Shown here: one piece after another, positions 44,995 through 52,906 of the stretch
Numbering within the stretch: position 1 is the stretch's first letter
Layout of the letters: each line of letters opens with the position of its first letter
Assembly (NCBI GenBank): GCA_023402395.1
Contig: JAEYGI010000002.1
Location: 1-64,000 of the forward strand
Source of the DNA: Bacillota bacterium
Lineage (GTDB): Bacteria > Bacillota > UBA4882 > UBA8346
Reading direction: 5' to 3'
Length of the DNA stretch: 64,000 bases
The notes under the pieces: model-generated
Told to the model about the DNA's origin: nothing
Databases searched by the model: none
Seen by the model: the letters and a program-made list of their open reading frames with translations, nothing else
Made by a program: the position numbers and the translations under genes

Positions 44995-45140
44995 AACCAA
45001 ATCGCTTAATCCCCGGAGAACTCCGGGGAACGGGGGAACCACCATCCGGGGTGAATCATTTGAAACGTTCAAATGTAGGGGTACTCTTCGCTCCGAACCC
45101 GACAGCTAACCTCGTCAGCGTTGAAAGAGAGGTGAGCGTG
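44995..45140 (+). ncRNA. c-di-AMP riboswitch (ydaO/yuaA motif)
   Basis: Conserved elements occur in the right order: ATCGCTTAATCC, AACGGGGGAACCA, GGGGTGAATC, GTAGGGG, CTCCGAACCCG, CAGCTAACCTCG, then GAAAGAGAGG. These match the ydaO consensus (RF00379). In known cases c-di-AMP binding favours a terminator. Here a terminator hairpin lies directly downstream at 45150-45176, before the dapB-like gene, so c-di-AMP should reduce its expression. Confidence 0.92.
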
Positions 45141-45149
45141 GCTGATTTC

Positions 45150-45176
45150 AACCATGGATTCCTCCATGGTTTTTTG
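45150..45176 (+). terminator. Riboswitch-controlled terminator
   Basis: AACCATGGA-TTCC-TCCATGGTT followed by TTTT; it lies about 40 bases before the dapB-like start codon and serves as the expression platform. Confidence 0.85.
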
Positions 45177-45214
45177 AATTGAATAACCGCATTTTTTAAA
45201 GCGAGGTGTGAACC

Positions 45215-46069
45215 ATGGTAAACGTCTGTCTGATCGGAATCGGCCGGACCGGCTCGGTCGTGGCCGAACAGTTGCTTAATAGCCCCGATTTTGAATTGAC
45301 GGCGGTAGTCGCCAAACCCGGCAGCCCCAAAATCGGCCGACGGCTCGGCGAGATCATTCCCCACGCTTCTGATCTGATTGTGGCCGATGCGGGAAACCTG
45401 GCGGAAGTGATCAAACGGAGCCGTTGCAAGGTCGCCGTCGATTTTACCACTCCCGAAGCCACGCTCGACAATGCCCGGATTCTGGCCGAACATGGGGTAC
45501 ATATCGTGGTCGGGACCACCGGTTTTAAGCCCAATCAGGTGCAGGAACTGAAAAGCCTGGTTCAGCGCCACCGGGTGGGTCTGGTCTATGCGCCCAATAT
45601 TTCCGTCGGTATCAACCTGTTATTGTCGATCGTCAAGACCGTCACCCGCCTGGTTCCCCACTACGATGTGGAAATCACCGAAGCCTGCCACCGGGACAAG
45701 CGGGATGCCCCATCGGGAACCGCCTTGAAACTCGCCGGCGAGATCAGCCTGATCAAAAAGACCGCGCCCGGCGGCAAGGGCCGCCATCGCGGAACCGAAA
45801 CCGAAATCCCCCGGATCGGAATTCACTCGCTGCGCGCCGGAGGCGTCATCGGCGTCCATCAGGTCTTGTTCGCCGGGGAATTCGACGAACTGGAGATCAC
45901 CCACCGTTCCCATTCACGCGCCATATACGCGGAAGGCGCCTTGAAGGCCGCCGCTTTCGTCGCCGGCAACCGCGGCTTCTTCCATATGGAGGACGTGCTG
46001 TTGGCCGAGCGGATGGAACGGGATCTCCGGGTGGCCGCCAACCGATTGTATTTAAATTTCAATTCGTAA
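45215..46069 (+). CDS. DapB-like dihydrodipicolinate reductase
   Basis: This 284-residue protein has an N-terminal Rossmann domain (LIGIGRTGSVVAEQL) and the DapB substrate motif ITEACHRDKRDAPSGTA. In canonical DapB the motif is E-x-HH-x-x-K-x-DAPSGT. Here the first His, the proposed proton donor, is Cys, while the second His and the Lys remain. The glycine motif is also unusual (GIGRTG for GAxGRMG). It may still reduce dihydrodipicolinate for DAP/lysine and peptidoglycan synthesis, or a related imine. GCGAGG precedes the ATG. It is controlled by the c-di-AMP riboswitch. Confidence 0.8.
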   Translation: MVNVCLIGIGRTGSVVAEQLLNSPDFELTAVVAKPGSPKIGRRLGEIIPHASDLIVADAGNLAEVIKRSRCKVAVDFTTPEATLDNARILAEHGVHIVVGTTGFKPNQVQELKSLVQRHRVGLVYAPNISVGINLLLSIVKTVTRLVPHYDVEITEACHRDKRDAPSGTALKLAGEISLIKKTAPGGKGRHRGTETEIPRIGIHSLRAGGVIGVHQVLFAGEFDELEITHRSHSRAIYAEGALKAAAFVAGNRGFFHMEDVLLAERMERDLRVAANRLYLNFNS

Positions 46070-46071
46070 TA

Positions 46072-46115
46072 ATGATACGGAGGAGACGAGCCATGGCTCG
46101 TCTCCTCCGTATCAT
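46072..46115. terminator. 44-base perfect palindrome after dapB-like gene
   Basis: Arms of 22 bases begin ATGATACGGAGGAGACGAGC and meet without a loop at the centre CCATGG. It starts two bases after the dapB-like stop and could act as a terminator-like cruciform or hairpin, or as a protein site. The flanking T-content (CTCCTTTTTCC, 46126-46136) is modest. Confidence 0.6.
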
Positions 46116-46206
46116 ATCCACCATATTCTCCTTTTTCCTACCGCGATCCGGGCATGGTTTCTCTCCCCTCTCGCCTGCCGCCGCGATCGCCGCGCTTCAT
46201 GCCGCA

Positions 46207-46500
46207 GCAAGGGGAGCGATTCCCCTAACTCTGGGAGCAGTTCCCCCAACTGTGGGACTGATTGCCCCGGCAAGGGGAACCAGTCCCCTTGCCGGGGCGG
46301 CAATTCAACAAGCTGTGGGAGTGATTCCCCCGACTCGATGAACATCTCCCCAGGCCGGGGGAATCATTCCCTGTCAATTTGCTGTCATTTCTCCAACGAT
46401 GGGGACGACTCCCCCTTCATTTTCAGAGATAGAATCAGCGGTGGGAACATCTCCCCGTCAACTTCTTGGAAGTGCCGCTGCCACGGCGGCGATTGCTTTG
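46207..46500. repeat. 21-bp periodic array D (14 units)
   Basis: Fourteen contiguous 21-base blocks from 46207 show the pattern N5-GGGA-NCNN-TTCCCC-NN in the best units (46207, 46228, 46270, 46312, 46396, 46438). Weaker units keep the length. Core and register match array C, and GGA.C at block positions 7-11 also matches array B. The phase is detectable upstream to about 46165. Confidence 0.85.
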
Positions 46501-46693
46501 TTATTCCCGATAACCGTCATACCCCATTTCCCAGCCGAACCAGCGCCGGCAATTGGCCGCATTCCTGAATGGACTTTAGCGAATCGGGGGGAACGGCTTG
46601 CTTCAAGCTAGGCGATTCTCAGGCATGCTTTCCGGACGCGCGAAAGTGAAGAGGAGAGATGGCGGGGGACAATGCCGTTAATCGGATCAAACA

Positions 46694-46728
46694 AAAAACA
46701 GGGCGGAGCATCGATCCACCCTGTTTTT
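46694..46728 (-). terminator. Terminator of DUF4139 gene
   Basis: The stem AAAAACAGGG.GG / CC.CCCTGTTTTT has an 8-9-base loop and a T-run on the minus strand. It lies about 20 bases after the stop. Confidence 0.8.
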
Positions 46729-46748
46729 CCTTTTTGGTTCGACCCGGT

Positions 46749-48176
46749 TTACCACTTATACCGGATCGTATAATTGATCGTCGCCTGCCCGTCCGGCGGG
46801 AGTTTTACGGTAAATTCGATCTTCCCGGCTTCGGTCTTGACGAACGGATGATCATTCTTCACGATCTGCCACTCGTTCCAGGCGCCCGGATATTCCACCG
46901 CGGTGACGGTGACCGCTTCTTGCTTGTGGTTGCGTAAGGTAATCTGGTAACTCTCCTCCCGGGTCTTGGAACCGGTCTCCTTCACGCCGGTCTGAATCCG
47001 CTCGCCGGCAATGTCAAAGGCGTTCCCCAAATTGACCCGCACCTTTTCATCCTTGGCGATGTGATCGATCCGGTCCTCGCCGATCAATTGCAGGGAACCG
47101 TCGCCATCGGCCTTTTGAACCCGAATCCTGCCTTTGGGCAGCGGGATTCCCAGCTTCTGTTCCTGGCCGTTGGTCACTTCCAGCATCACTTTTACCTTTC
47201 TGGGATCGCGGCTCCCTTCATAAATAAAGAGCTTCCGGGCAGGGATGCCGCTAGCGGTGAGCAATTCCACCTGCTTCATCTGATTGTTCTTGAGTGTGGC
47301 CGGCCGGCCCAGCGCATAAAGGTGGTATTCAAAGAAGGACTCTTCCTGAAAACCGCGCTGATCGGCGGCCAGGGGCGCCTTGGCCTGCATAAACCGGAGC
47401 GCTTGTTCCCGGTCCGCCTCGGGCGCCCGGTTGATCTCGCCGGCCACCAGCTTCAGGCGGGCCTCCCGGTATTCGGCGCCGCTACGGTTGTCCAAGGTCA
47501 CCCAACCGGTCAGGTCGAGCCGGTCATCGGTTTGATTGATGGTGGCCACGTAATCGGCCTTCCACGACAAACCGCCGGTCAAATAAGTCACTTCCACCTG
47601 CTGCGGCCCGCTCTTGGCGGGATTGGAGAGCAGCCAAACCAAGGTGGGACGGATCACCAGCCCGCCCGGGAGTTCCGGAAATTGCACCGATTGAATCTGG
47701 GCGGCTTTAACGATCCGCACTTCGCCGCCGTCGGCTTTGGCGGACAGGATCAGGTTATTGCCCCCGCTCAGGAGAAACCCTTCAATCGTTTCCCCCTTGA
47801 CCGTGGTCAGTTTGATCTTTTGGCCCAGGAACTTTTCCAGCAATTGGGCGTCATTAATCACGTCATATTCATAATTCTGTTCAAGCACCTTCACACCGGG
47901 GTCGGTCAGGGAGCGAAAACGAACCGACGTCGGATCGATCCCCGAGGCGACCTCGGTAAAAGAAACCGTATCCACTCCGCCGGGCAGGTTTACCATTCGC
48001 CTGTCCTTCACCAAAGCCAGGTCCTGGTTGTAAACGGTCAATTCCAGGCCCATTTTGGTTTGGTCGTTCCCGGCGGCCTGGATCGGGGCGGCCAGAGGCC
48101 AGGCGAACATCGCCGTCCAGACGGCCGCCAGCAGCCATGGCGCGACTCCCATCGCTTTGCGTATCACAATTTTCAT
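46749..48176 (-). CDS. Exported DUF4139-domain protein
   Basis: This protein of about 475 residues has a signal peptide ending AAPIQA. AAGGAG before the ATG at 48176 supports this start over one 15 codons upstream. The N-terminal part (LTVYNQDLALVKDRR) and central YLTGGLSWKADYVATI motif are characteristic of DUF4139. The C-terminus is a beta domain ending TINYTIRYKW. It is extracytoplasmic, with unknown biochemical role. It appears monocistronic. Confidence 0.85.
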   Translation of the reverse strand: MKIVIRKAMGVAPWLLAAVWTAMFAWPLAAPIQAAGNDQTKMGLELTVYNQDLALVKDRRMVNLPGGVDTVSFTEVASGIDPTSVRFRSLTDPGVKVLEQNYEYDVINDAQLLEKFLGQKIKLTTVKGETIEGFLLSGGNNLILSAKADGGEVRIVKAAQIQSVQFPELPGGLVIRPTLVWLLSNPAKSGPQQVEVTYLTGGLSWKADYVATINQTDDRLDLTGWVTLDNRSGAEYREARLKLVAGEINRAPEADREQALRFMQAKAPLAADQRGFQEESFFEYHLYALGRPATLKNNQMKQVELLTASGIPARKLFIYEGSRDPRKVKVMLEVTNGQEQKLGIPLPKGRIRVQKADGDGSLQLIGEDRIDHIAKDEKVRVNLGNAFDIAGERIQTGVKETGSKTREESYQITLRNHKQEAVTVTAVEYPGAWNEWQIVKNDHPFVKTEAGKIEFTVKLPPDGQATINYTIRYKW

Positions 48177-48322
48177 TGTGCGGTCACTCCTTCTTAAAAA
48201 GATTGTCCAATTCAATATCATTTCGTTGTATCTAACAGACGCTCCCCTTCATCCAAATGTTCCAGGGAGATTCAGCCCGGCCGGAACATAACTGTTCTGC
48301 CATTTCCAAACCGTAAACGCCG

Positions 48323-48619
48323 CTAAGACAATTTCTTGAAAATCTCCACGAACCGTTCGGTCACCAAGTCGGCCGGCCGGCCGTTTTCAAGCTCCGTGGT
48401 CAGGCAATGAACCATTTGATGGCTCAGCACCGACAGGGCGATCTGGGCAATGGCCGCCTTGACGGCAGCCAGTTGAATCACCAGGTCCTGGCAGGAGCGG
48501 TCTTCCTCCATCATTTTCTGAATGCCCCGCAACTGACCCTCGGCCCGCCGCAGCCTGGCTAAAATTTCTTCTTTAACCTCCGGTTTCAAACAGATCGTTT
48601 CATTGACTCCGGCCATCAA
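48323..48619 (-). CDS. CsoR/FrmR-type (DUF156) transcriptional repressor
   Basis: This 98-residue all-helical repressor has GQLRGIQKMMEEDRSCQDLV and KAAIAQIALSVLSHQMVHCL. Candidate sensing residues are Cys43, His67, His71 and Cys72. The family includes copper (CsoR), nickel (RcnR), formaldehyde (FrmR) and persulfide (CstR) sensors, and this arrangement does not decide between them. It lies downstream of two FMN-binding glutamate-synthase-like genes and could control them. Confidence 0.88.
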   Translation of the reverse strand: MMAGVNETICLKPEVKEEILARLRRAEGQLRGIQKMMEEDRSCQDLVIQLAAVKAAIAQIALSVLSHQMVHCLTTELENGRPADLVTERFVEIFKKLS

Positions 48620-48685
48620 TTCCGCCTCCTCGAATCCCCTTGCAATACCCTGTAAGGATATTTCGCCTTTAGCGGGCGAACTCCT

Positions 48686-50053
48686 TCAGCGATCGGCAGG
48701 CTCAACGCGCCGCAGATATTCAACACCGGCGATCTCCGCCACCAATGGATCCAGCGCGACCAAATCATCGCGGCTCAACTGGCGCAGATCATTTTTGCCC
48801 ATGGTCCGGGCTGCGGTTCGCATTTCAACCGCCCAACCGGCCAGGAAATTGGCGAGGTGTCCGGCAGCCAGGTCCGGATCGAACCGGTTTTCTTCCTTGC
48901 CCCGATGATAAACCAGCCCGGTCGGCGGTTCCCACGGGATCGCCTTGGTGACCTGAGTATGAGTCAACGCCAGTATCGCGATGGTCCCAATGATCACCGC
49001 GTCGGCCCCCAACGCTAGACATTTCAAGCAATCGCCGGCCGTATTCAACCCGCCGCCGACCACCAAGGAAATGCTTTCCCGCAGACTTCGGTCACCCAGA
49101 AAGCGCTCCGCCCGGCACAGCCCAGGCAGCAGCGGCAGGCCCAAGTCATCCTGGAGCGACGGCGGGGCGCCATGGGTTCCCCCCTCGCTGCCGTCAAAGA
49201 TCAGGATATCCGCGCCACACTCGATCATGATCGCCAATTCTTGCTCCAGATGGTGGGTGGCCCCGAATTTGATGCCGACCGGCACTCCACCGCTATGGCG
49301 CTTCAATTCCGTCAGATACTTCTTCAGCGCCTGGGGATTGCGTCCTTCGGGGAGGCGGGAATCGATCAAAACCTCCAAACCGGGGATCGTCCCAAACCGC
49401 TCCGCCAACTCCCGGTTAAGCTTATACCCCTTGATCCGGACCGGCGCCGAATTCCAGGCCGAGTGGCCCAGGCCGATTTCAATCAGATCCGCTTGTTCCA
49501 ATATTGAAATATCCCTGGACCAAAAACCCCTCGGCAATTGGAGAACAAAGCGGGCTACCGCTTTCCGTTCCTCCTCCAGAAACGGGCCGTTGCCCGAATT
49601 GGTGGCAGTACCGGCTTGAGCCGCCGCTTTGGCCAGCGCCAGCTTGGCCGGGAGACTCAACGCATTACCGTATGACATGCCGCCGAGCATCACCGGGATC
49701 TCCAGTTCCAGCGGTTTGGCCGCCGTGGGTCCAAGGACCACCCGGGTCACTACCGGTACCTCCGCCTCCAAAGGTGTTCCCGATAGAAACGCCGGATTAA
49801 ACTGTAACTTTGTCAAGTCAAAAATCTGGCCCTTGCTGCCGAACGGCCGTTCCAAACTCTGCCCGGTCTCGACGCGCCGCTGGCTCTCGAACCAGTCCCT
49901 CCACCCAAGTTTGGTGAGGATCTGGATGCTTTCGAGAATCTTTCCCGGCTTTGCCCCTCCCAGGACGACGGTTTTTAGACCCCGGAACCAAAACACGAAA
50001 AGCGCGGCGGCGCTTATCAACCATCCCAGCGCCACCCCGGCGAGGATCAGCAT
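48686..50053 (-). CDS. FMN-binding glutamate-synthase-like protein (copy 2)
   Basis: This 455-residue protein has an N-terminal membrane helix (LILAGVALGWLISAAALFVF) and a GltB-type FMN barrel. Motifs are PVMLGGMSYGNALSLPAK, TATNSGNGPFLEEE, GVPVGIKFGATHHLEQELA, ADILIFDGSEGGTHGAPPS and VVGGGLNTAGDCLKCLALG. It lacks the glutaminase domain, so it is not a full glutamate synthase and the substrate is unknown. It starts 6 bases after copy 1 ends. Confidence 0.85.
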   Translation of the reverse strand: MLILAGVALGWLISAAALFVFWFRGLKTVVLGGAKPGKILESIQILTKLGWRDWFESQRRVETGQSLERPFGSKGQIFDLTKLQFNPAFLSGTPLEAEVPVVTRVVLGPTAAKPLELEIPVMLGGMSYGNALSLPAKLALAKAAAQAGTATNSGNGPFLEEERKAVARFVLQLPRGFWSRDISILEQADLIEIGLGHSAWNSAPVRIKGYKLNRELAERFGTIPGLEVLIDSRLPEGRNPQALKKYLTELKRHSGGVPVGIKFGATHHLEQELAIMIECGADILIFDGSEGGTHGAPPSLQDDLGLPLLPGLCRAERFLGDRSLRESISLVVGGGLNTAGDCLKCLALGADAVIIGTIAILALTHTQVTKAIPWEPPTGLVYHRGKEENRFDPDLAAGHLANFLAGWAVEMRTAARTMGKNDLRQLSRDDLVALDPLVAEIAGVEYLRRVEPADR

Positions 50054-50059
50054 CCGCCG

Positions 50060-51463
50060 TCACTTCCCCGGTGGAAACAGGCCGGATTCGACTCCGGTGA
50101 TTCTGGCGGTTTCCGGGTGGATCGCGCATAAATCGTCCCTGGACAGTTCTTTAATGGAGGTTCGCCCCAGCGAGCGCATGGCCAGGATCATCTCCTCCCG
50201 GCAACTCTTGAGGAAATTGGCGACACTTTCGGCGCCATCCTCGATTGATAACTTATCTTTCAGTTTTCCCCGTTCATAAACTAATTCAGTCGGAGGCTCC
50301 CAGGGAATGGCCGCCGTAATCTGCCGATGCGCCAGCACGATCATCAGCACCGTTCCCATATAAACAGCGTCCGCGCCTAGCGCCAACGCTTTCAGCACTT
50401 GCCCGGGAGTTACCATCCCGCCGGAAACGATTACCGAAATCCGGTCCTTAAGCTGTTTTTGCCTCAGGAATTCCACGGTCCGGCACAGCGCCGGCAAGGT
50501 GGGAAGCCCGACGTCATCGGCCAGAATCGCCGGACCAAAATTAATCCCGGCTTCCGCTCCATCGATCGCCAGAAAATCAACGGGCGCGGCGGTGATAATC
50601 TCCAGTTCCCGTTCCAGCCAATGGGTTGCTCCCAATTTGACCCCCACCGGGACCCCGTTGCTGATTTTCTTTAAGTTCTGGACCAACTCAATCAGTTCAG
50701 CGCCGTTGTGCATGTCCGGGAATTGGGCGGAAAGCTTCAGCCCCTCTCCGGGCTTCAGGTTCATGAATTTCCGAAATTCCGGGCTGATATGGGCGGTAGG
50801 CAGATCGACCGGGGCTGAGCCCAATGCTCCATAACCCAATTGAATCTCAATCATGTCCGCCTGCCGCAGCACCTTTGGATCCTTGGACCATTGGCCGCGG
50901 TGATATTGAAGGATTAACCGCTTAACATTCTTCCGCTCCTCGGGCAGAAGTGGGCCAACTCCCGTATTGGTCGCGGTATTGACCTGATCGGCGGCCCGGG
51001 CCAGCGCCAGCTTGGCCTGATACGACGGGCCGAAGCCATAGCCCATTCCAGCAATCAGGATCGGAATTGCGATCGTCAGCGGCCGTTCCGCAAATGGGCC
51101 GATGGTTACCTGGGTATCGATCGCCACCGCTTCATTCACAGGCAAGCGTGACAGGTAGACCGGATTCAACATCAACCGGTCCCAGTTGGAAAAATGCAGC
51201 GGCGAACCAAAAGGCCGTTCCAGCGGTCCGCCGCTATTGCCCCGCAGGTCGGCCTCAAGCACGTTCCTGACGCCGACTTTGGCAAAGACGTTGTACATCT
51301 CGCCGATATTCTCCGGATAAGGGTCTTTTAGCAAACGTTTGACAAAAGCGTCGGTCCAAAGATTAATCGCAGGTTTCCACAGGAATAACCCCAGCACGGC
51401 CACGCCCAGAAAAGTGAGGCCAAACGCGAGCAAAAACTGTCCAATTGCTTCCACCAACAACAC
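50060..51463 (-). CDS. FMN-binding glutamate-synthase-like protein (copy 1)
   Basis: This 467-residue paralogue of the gene at 48686 has the same layout: a membrane helix near the N-terminus (FLLAFGLTFLGVAVLGLFLW), then an FMN-binding barrel (PILIAGMGYGFGPSYQAK, TATNTGVGPLLPEE, VPVGVKLGATHWLERELE, VSGGMVTPGQVLKALALGA). Tandem duplicates that have diverged may form a heteromer. A decayed copy of its 5' end lies at 54233-54362. Confidence 0.85.
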   Translation of the reverse strand: MLLVEAIGQFLLAFGLTFLGVAVLGLFLWKPAINLWTDAFVKRLLKDPYPENIGEMYNVFAKVGVRNVLEADLRGNSGGPLERPFGSPLHFSNWDRLMLNPVYLSRLPVNEAVAIDTQVTIGPFAERPLTIAIPILIAGMGYGFGPSYQAKLALARAADQVNTATNTGVGPLLPEERKNVKRLILQYHRGQWSKDPKVLRQADMIEIQLGYGALGSAPVDLPTAHISPEFRKFMNLKPGEGLKLSAQFPDMHNGAELIELVQNLKKISNGVPVGVKLGATHWLERELEIITAAPVDFLAIDGAEAGINFGPAILADDVGLPTLPALCRTVEFLRQKQLKDRISVIVSGGMVTPGQVLKALALGADAVYMGTVLMIVLAHRQITAAIPWEPPTELVYERGKLKDKLSIEDGAESVANFLKSCREEMILAMRSLGRTSIKELSRDDLCAIHPETARITGVESGLFPPGK

Positions 51464-51655
51464 CCACTTTCGCTCCTATTGTTCCCCGAAGCGGACTATT
51501 TTTAAAGCTTCCGCCGAAAGTCTTTGCGGCAGTTCCAGAATTGTAAACTTCCAGTCGCTCCTATACCTTATCGACTTGAAAAAAATGTTGAAGAATATTA
51601 TTGAAATTTATATATTATTGAGTAGAGTAATGAATTGAATTCGGGAGGGGAACTG

Positions 51656-52063
51656 ATGAACTCTAAATTGAGTTGGGACGGAATGATGGGATTTACGGCC
51701 ACCGGGAATTCGGACCATCCGATACGGATCGATCTTGACCCTACCAACGGCGGCAACGGCGATGGAGCCAGGCCCATGGAATTGCTGCTGCACGGCCTGG
51801 GCGGGTGTAGTGGCGTTGATGTGGTGTCGATCCTACATAAGATGCGTCAGAAACTCGAGTCATTTGTGATTGAAATCGAAGGCAGCCGCGCCGAGGATCA
51901 TCCCAGGCGCTTTACCCGGATCAGCATGACGTTTCGAATGAAAGGTCCGGGCCTGGACCCCCAGAAAGCCCGGCACGCGGTTGAACTATCCATGACCAAA
52001 TATTGTTCGGTGGCAGGATCGCTGAATGCGGACATCAGCTATGAGGTTGAAGTAGAGTCATAG
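51656..52063 (+). CDS. OsmC/Ohr-family protein
   Basis: This protein of about 135 residues starts at ATG 51656, chosen over an ATG seven codons upstream because GGGAGGGG precedes it. Two redox cysteines lie in HGLGGCSGVDVV and MTKYCSVAGSL, the expected peroxidase pair, and it probably reduces hydroperoxides using dithiols. It diverges from the FMN gene pair. Its 3' end has been duplicated and decayed at 54362-54660. Confidence 0.88.
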   Translation: MNSKLSWDGMMGFTATGNSDHPIRIDLDPTNGGNGDGARPMELLLHGLGGCSGVDVVSILHKMRQKLESFVIEIEGSRAEDHPRRFTRISMTFRMKGPGLDPQKARHAVELSMTKYCSVAGSLNADISYEVEVES

Positions 52064-52165
52064 GTTCCGGCGCAACCATTCTTAATGGGCGAGGTTTGCT
52101 TGCCCTGGCTTTCTGCTCCGCCGCCAGATCTTCGGTCAGGTCGGCACAGGGATAATAATAGTAGT
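52064..52165 (-). pseudogene. Chimeric duplicated fragment of cotJC and its downstream sequence
   Basis: Plus-strand 52073-52099 matches 54641-54667 (region after cotJC) and is joined directly to 52104-52160, which matches the interior of cotJC near 54906-54960. On the minus strand it reads ADLTEDLAAEQKARA, the CotJC motif. It is too short to function. Confidence 0.75.
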
Positions 52166-52230
52166 AATTATTTTGAAATGCGCTATTTTGTGCGTACCAT
52201 GAAATTATCAGTAACAAGGATGGTCTGATA

Positions 52231-52506
52231 ATGAAAAAAAAGTATCTGCAAATCCCTCTCGATCCAGCGCTTCACCAACAATTTCTCTCAAAAGTGACCA
52301 GCGAGGGACCGCGAATCCATATGACCGATAAAGTCCGGGAATGGATTCTCGCCTACGTCCAGAGCGCTCAGCCCGAAATTCGGATTCCGGTATCTTCTTC
52401 CCTGGCTTCGGCATCCCCGACAAAGATCGTATCTGTCGAGGTTGATCCCGAGAAACTTCAGGACCCGGAAGCCAAAGTGGATCGTCTGCTCGAAAAAATT
52501 TTATGA
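52231..52506 (+). CDS. Small ribbon-helix-helix-like protein
   Basis: This is a 91-residue protein. The N-terminal half, KKKYLQIPLDPALHQQFLSK then MTDKVREWILAYV, has the beta-strand/two-helix pattern of ribbon-helix-helix DNA-binding proteins. The C-terminal half is Ser-rich, then acidic with a final helix. The ribosome site is weak. It could be a small regulator or an antitoxin lacking a toxin. Confidence 0.5.
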   Translation: MKKKYLQIPLDPALHQQFLSKVTSEGPRIHMTDKVREWILAYVQSAQPEIRIPVSSSLASASPTKIVSVEVDPEKLQDPEAKVDRLLEKIL

Positions 52507-52614
52507 CGGGATCATTATTTACGTGACTTCGCTATCAATACAATAATCAAACCTGGGGATAGCGTCGGTACCACTATCACTTAACTTTTCATGTAGAAGA
52601 AACATGGGTATAAG

Positions 52615-52641
52615 AATAAAAAACCGGGCATTAGCCCGGTT
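52615..52641 (-). terminator. Terminator
   Basis: AACCGGGC-ATTA-GCCCGGTT hairpin (52622-52641), with six T following on the minus strand. It lies directly after the 25-codon frame at 52646. Confidence 0.7.
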
Positions 52642-52645
52642 AATG

Positions 52646-52723
52646 TTATTTAGGATCATATCGGGGCGACTGGGTATTGCCCAGATTATCCATAGGCGTG
52701 CCTGAAGCAGTTTCGAAATTCAC
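52646..52723 (-). CDS. Putative 25-residue peptide
   Basis: It starts at GTG 52723 behind GAGGAAG (about 9 bases) and reads MNFETASGTPMDNLGNTQ, then SPRYDPK. A terminator follows at once. The frame extends upstream without a start. I recognise no family. The combination of ribosome site, ordered composition and terminator makes a real small gene possible. Confidence 0.35.
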   Translation of the reverse strand: MNFETASGTPMDNLGNTQSPRYDPK

Positions 52724-52906
52724 CCCTGTTCTTCCTCTGCTACTCTTACAATCACTTAGTTTACACTATAAAGGCCGCTCTCTGATGGTAGCGGATCAAT
52801 GATCCTTCCGGCACACGAGCAAAATTAACTTGTGTTATTGGCTTACGACAAATTTCATTATAGGTTCATAGAATGTTAAAAAGCAAGTGAGGTGAAGTAA
52901 CAGATC

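Larger units (their letters stand above)
44468..45214. other. Divergent intergenic region with riboswitch
   Basis: About 750 bases between the M16 operon and the dapB-like gene. It contains an 8-bp-arm hairpin (44774-44792, CCCCGGAA), a GC-rich unassigned segment (44830-44930), and the promoter, c-di-AMP riboswitch and terminator annotated separately. Confidence 0.6.
46070..46748. other. Convergent intergenic region with palindrome and 21-bp array
   Basis: This lies between the dapB-like stop and the DUF4139 stop. It contains a 44-base perfect palindrome (46072-46115), array D (46207-46500) and a terminator (46694-46728). There is no supported gene. Confidence 0.6.
52507..52906. other. Intergenic region with short minus-strand gene
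   Basis: The only features I can support are the 25-codon reading frame at 52646-52723 and the hairpin terminator at 52615-52641. The rest is unassigned. Confidence 0.5.

Noticed and set aside
46072..46345. Open frames starting in the palindrome
   Set aside because: They cover the palindrome and array D, and have no protein-like composition.
20041..46500. CRISPR arrays
   Set aside because: Units are contiguous, degenerate and spacer-free, and no cas genes are seen.
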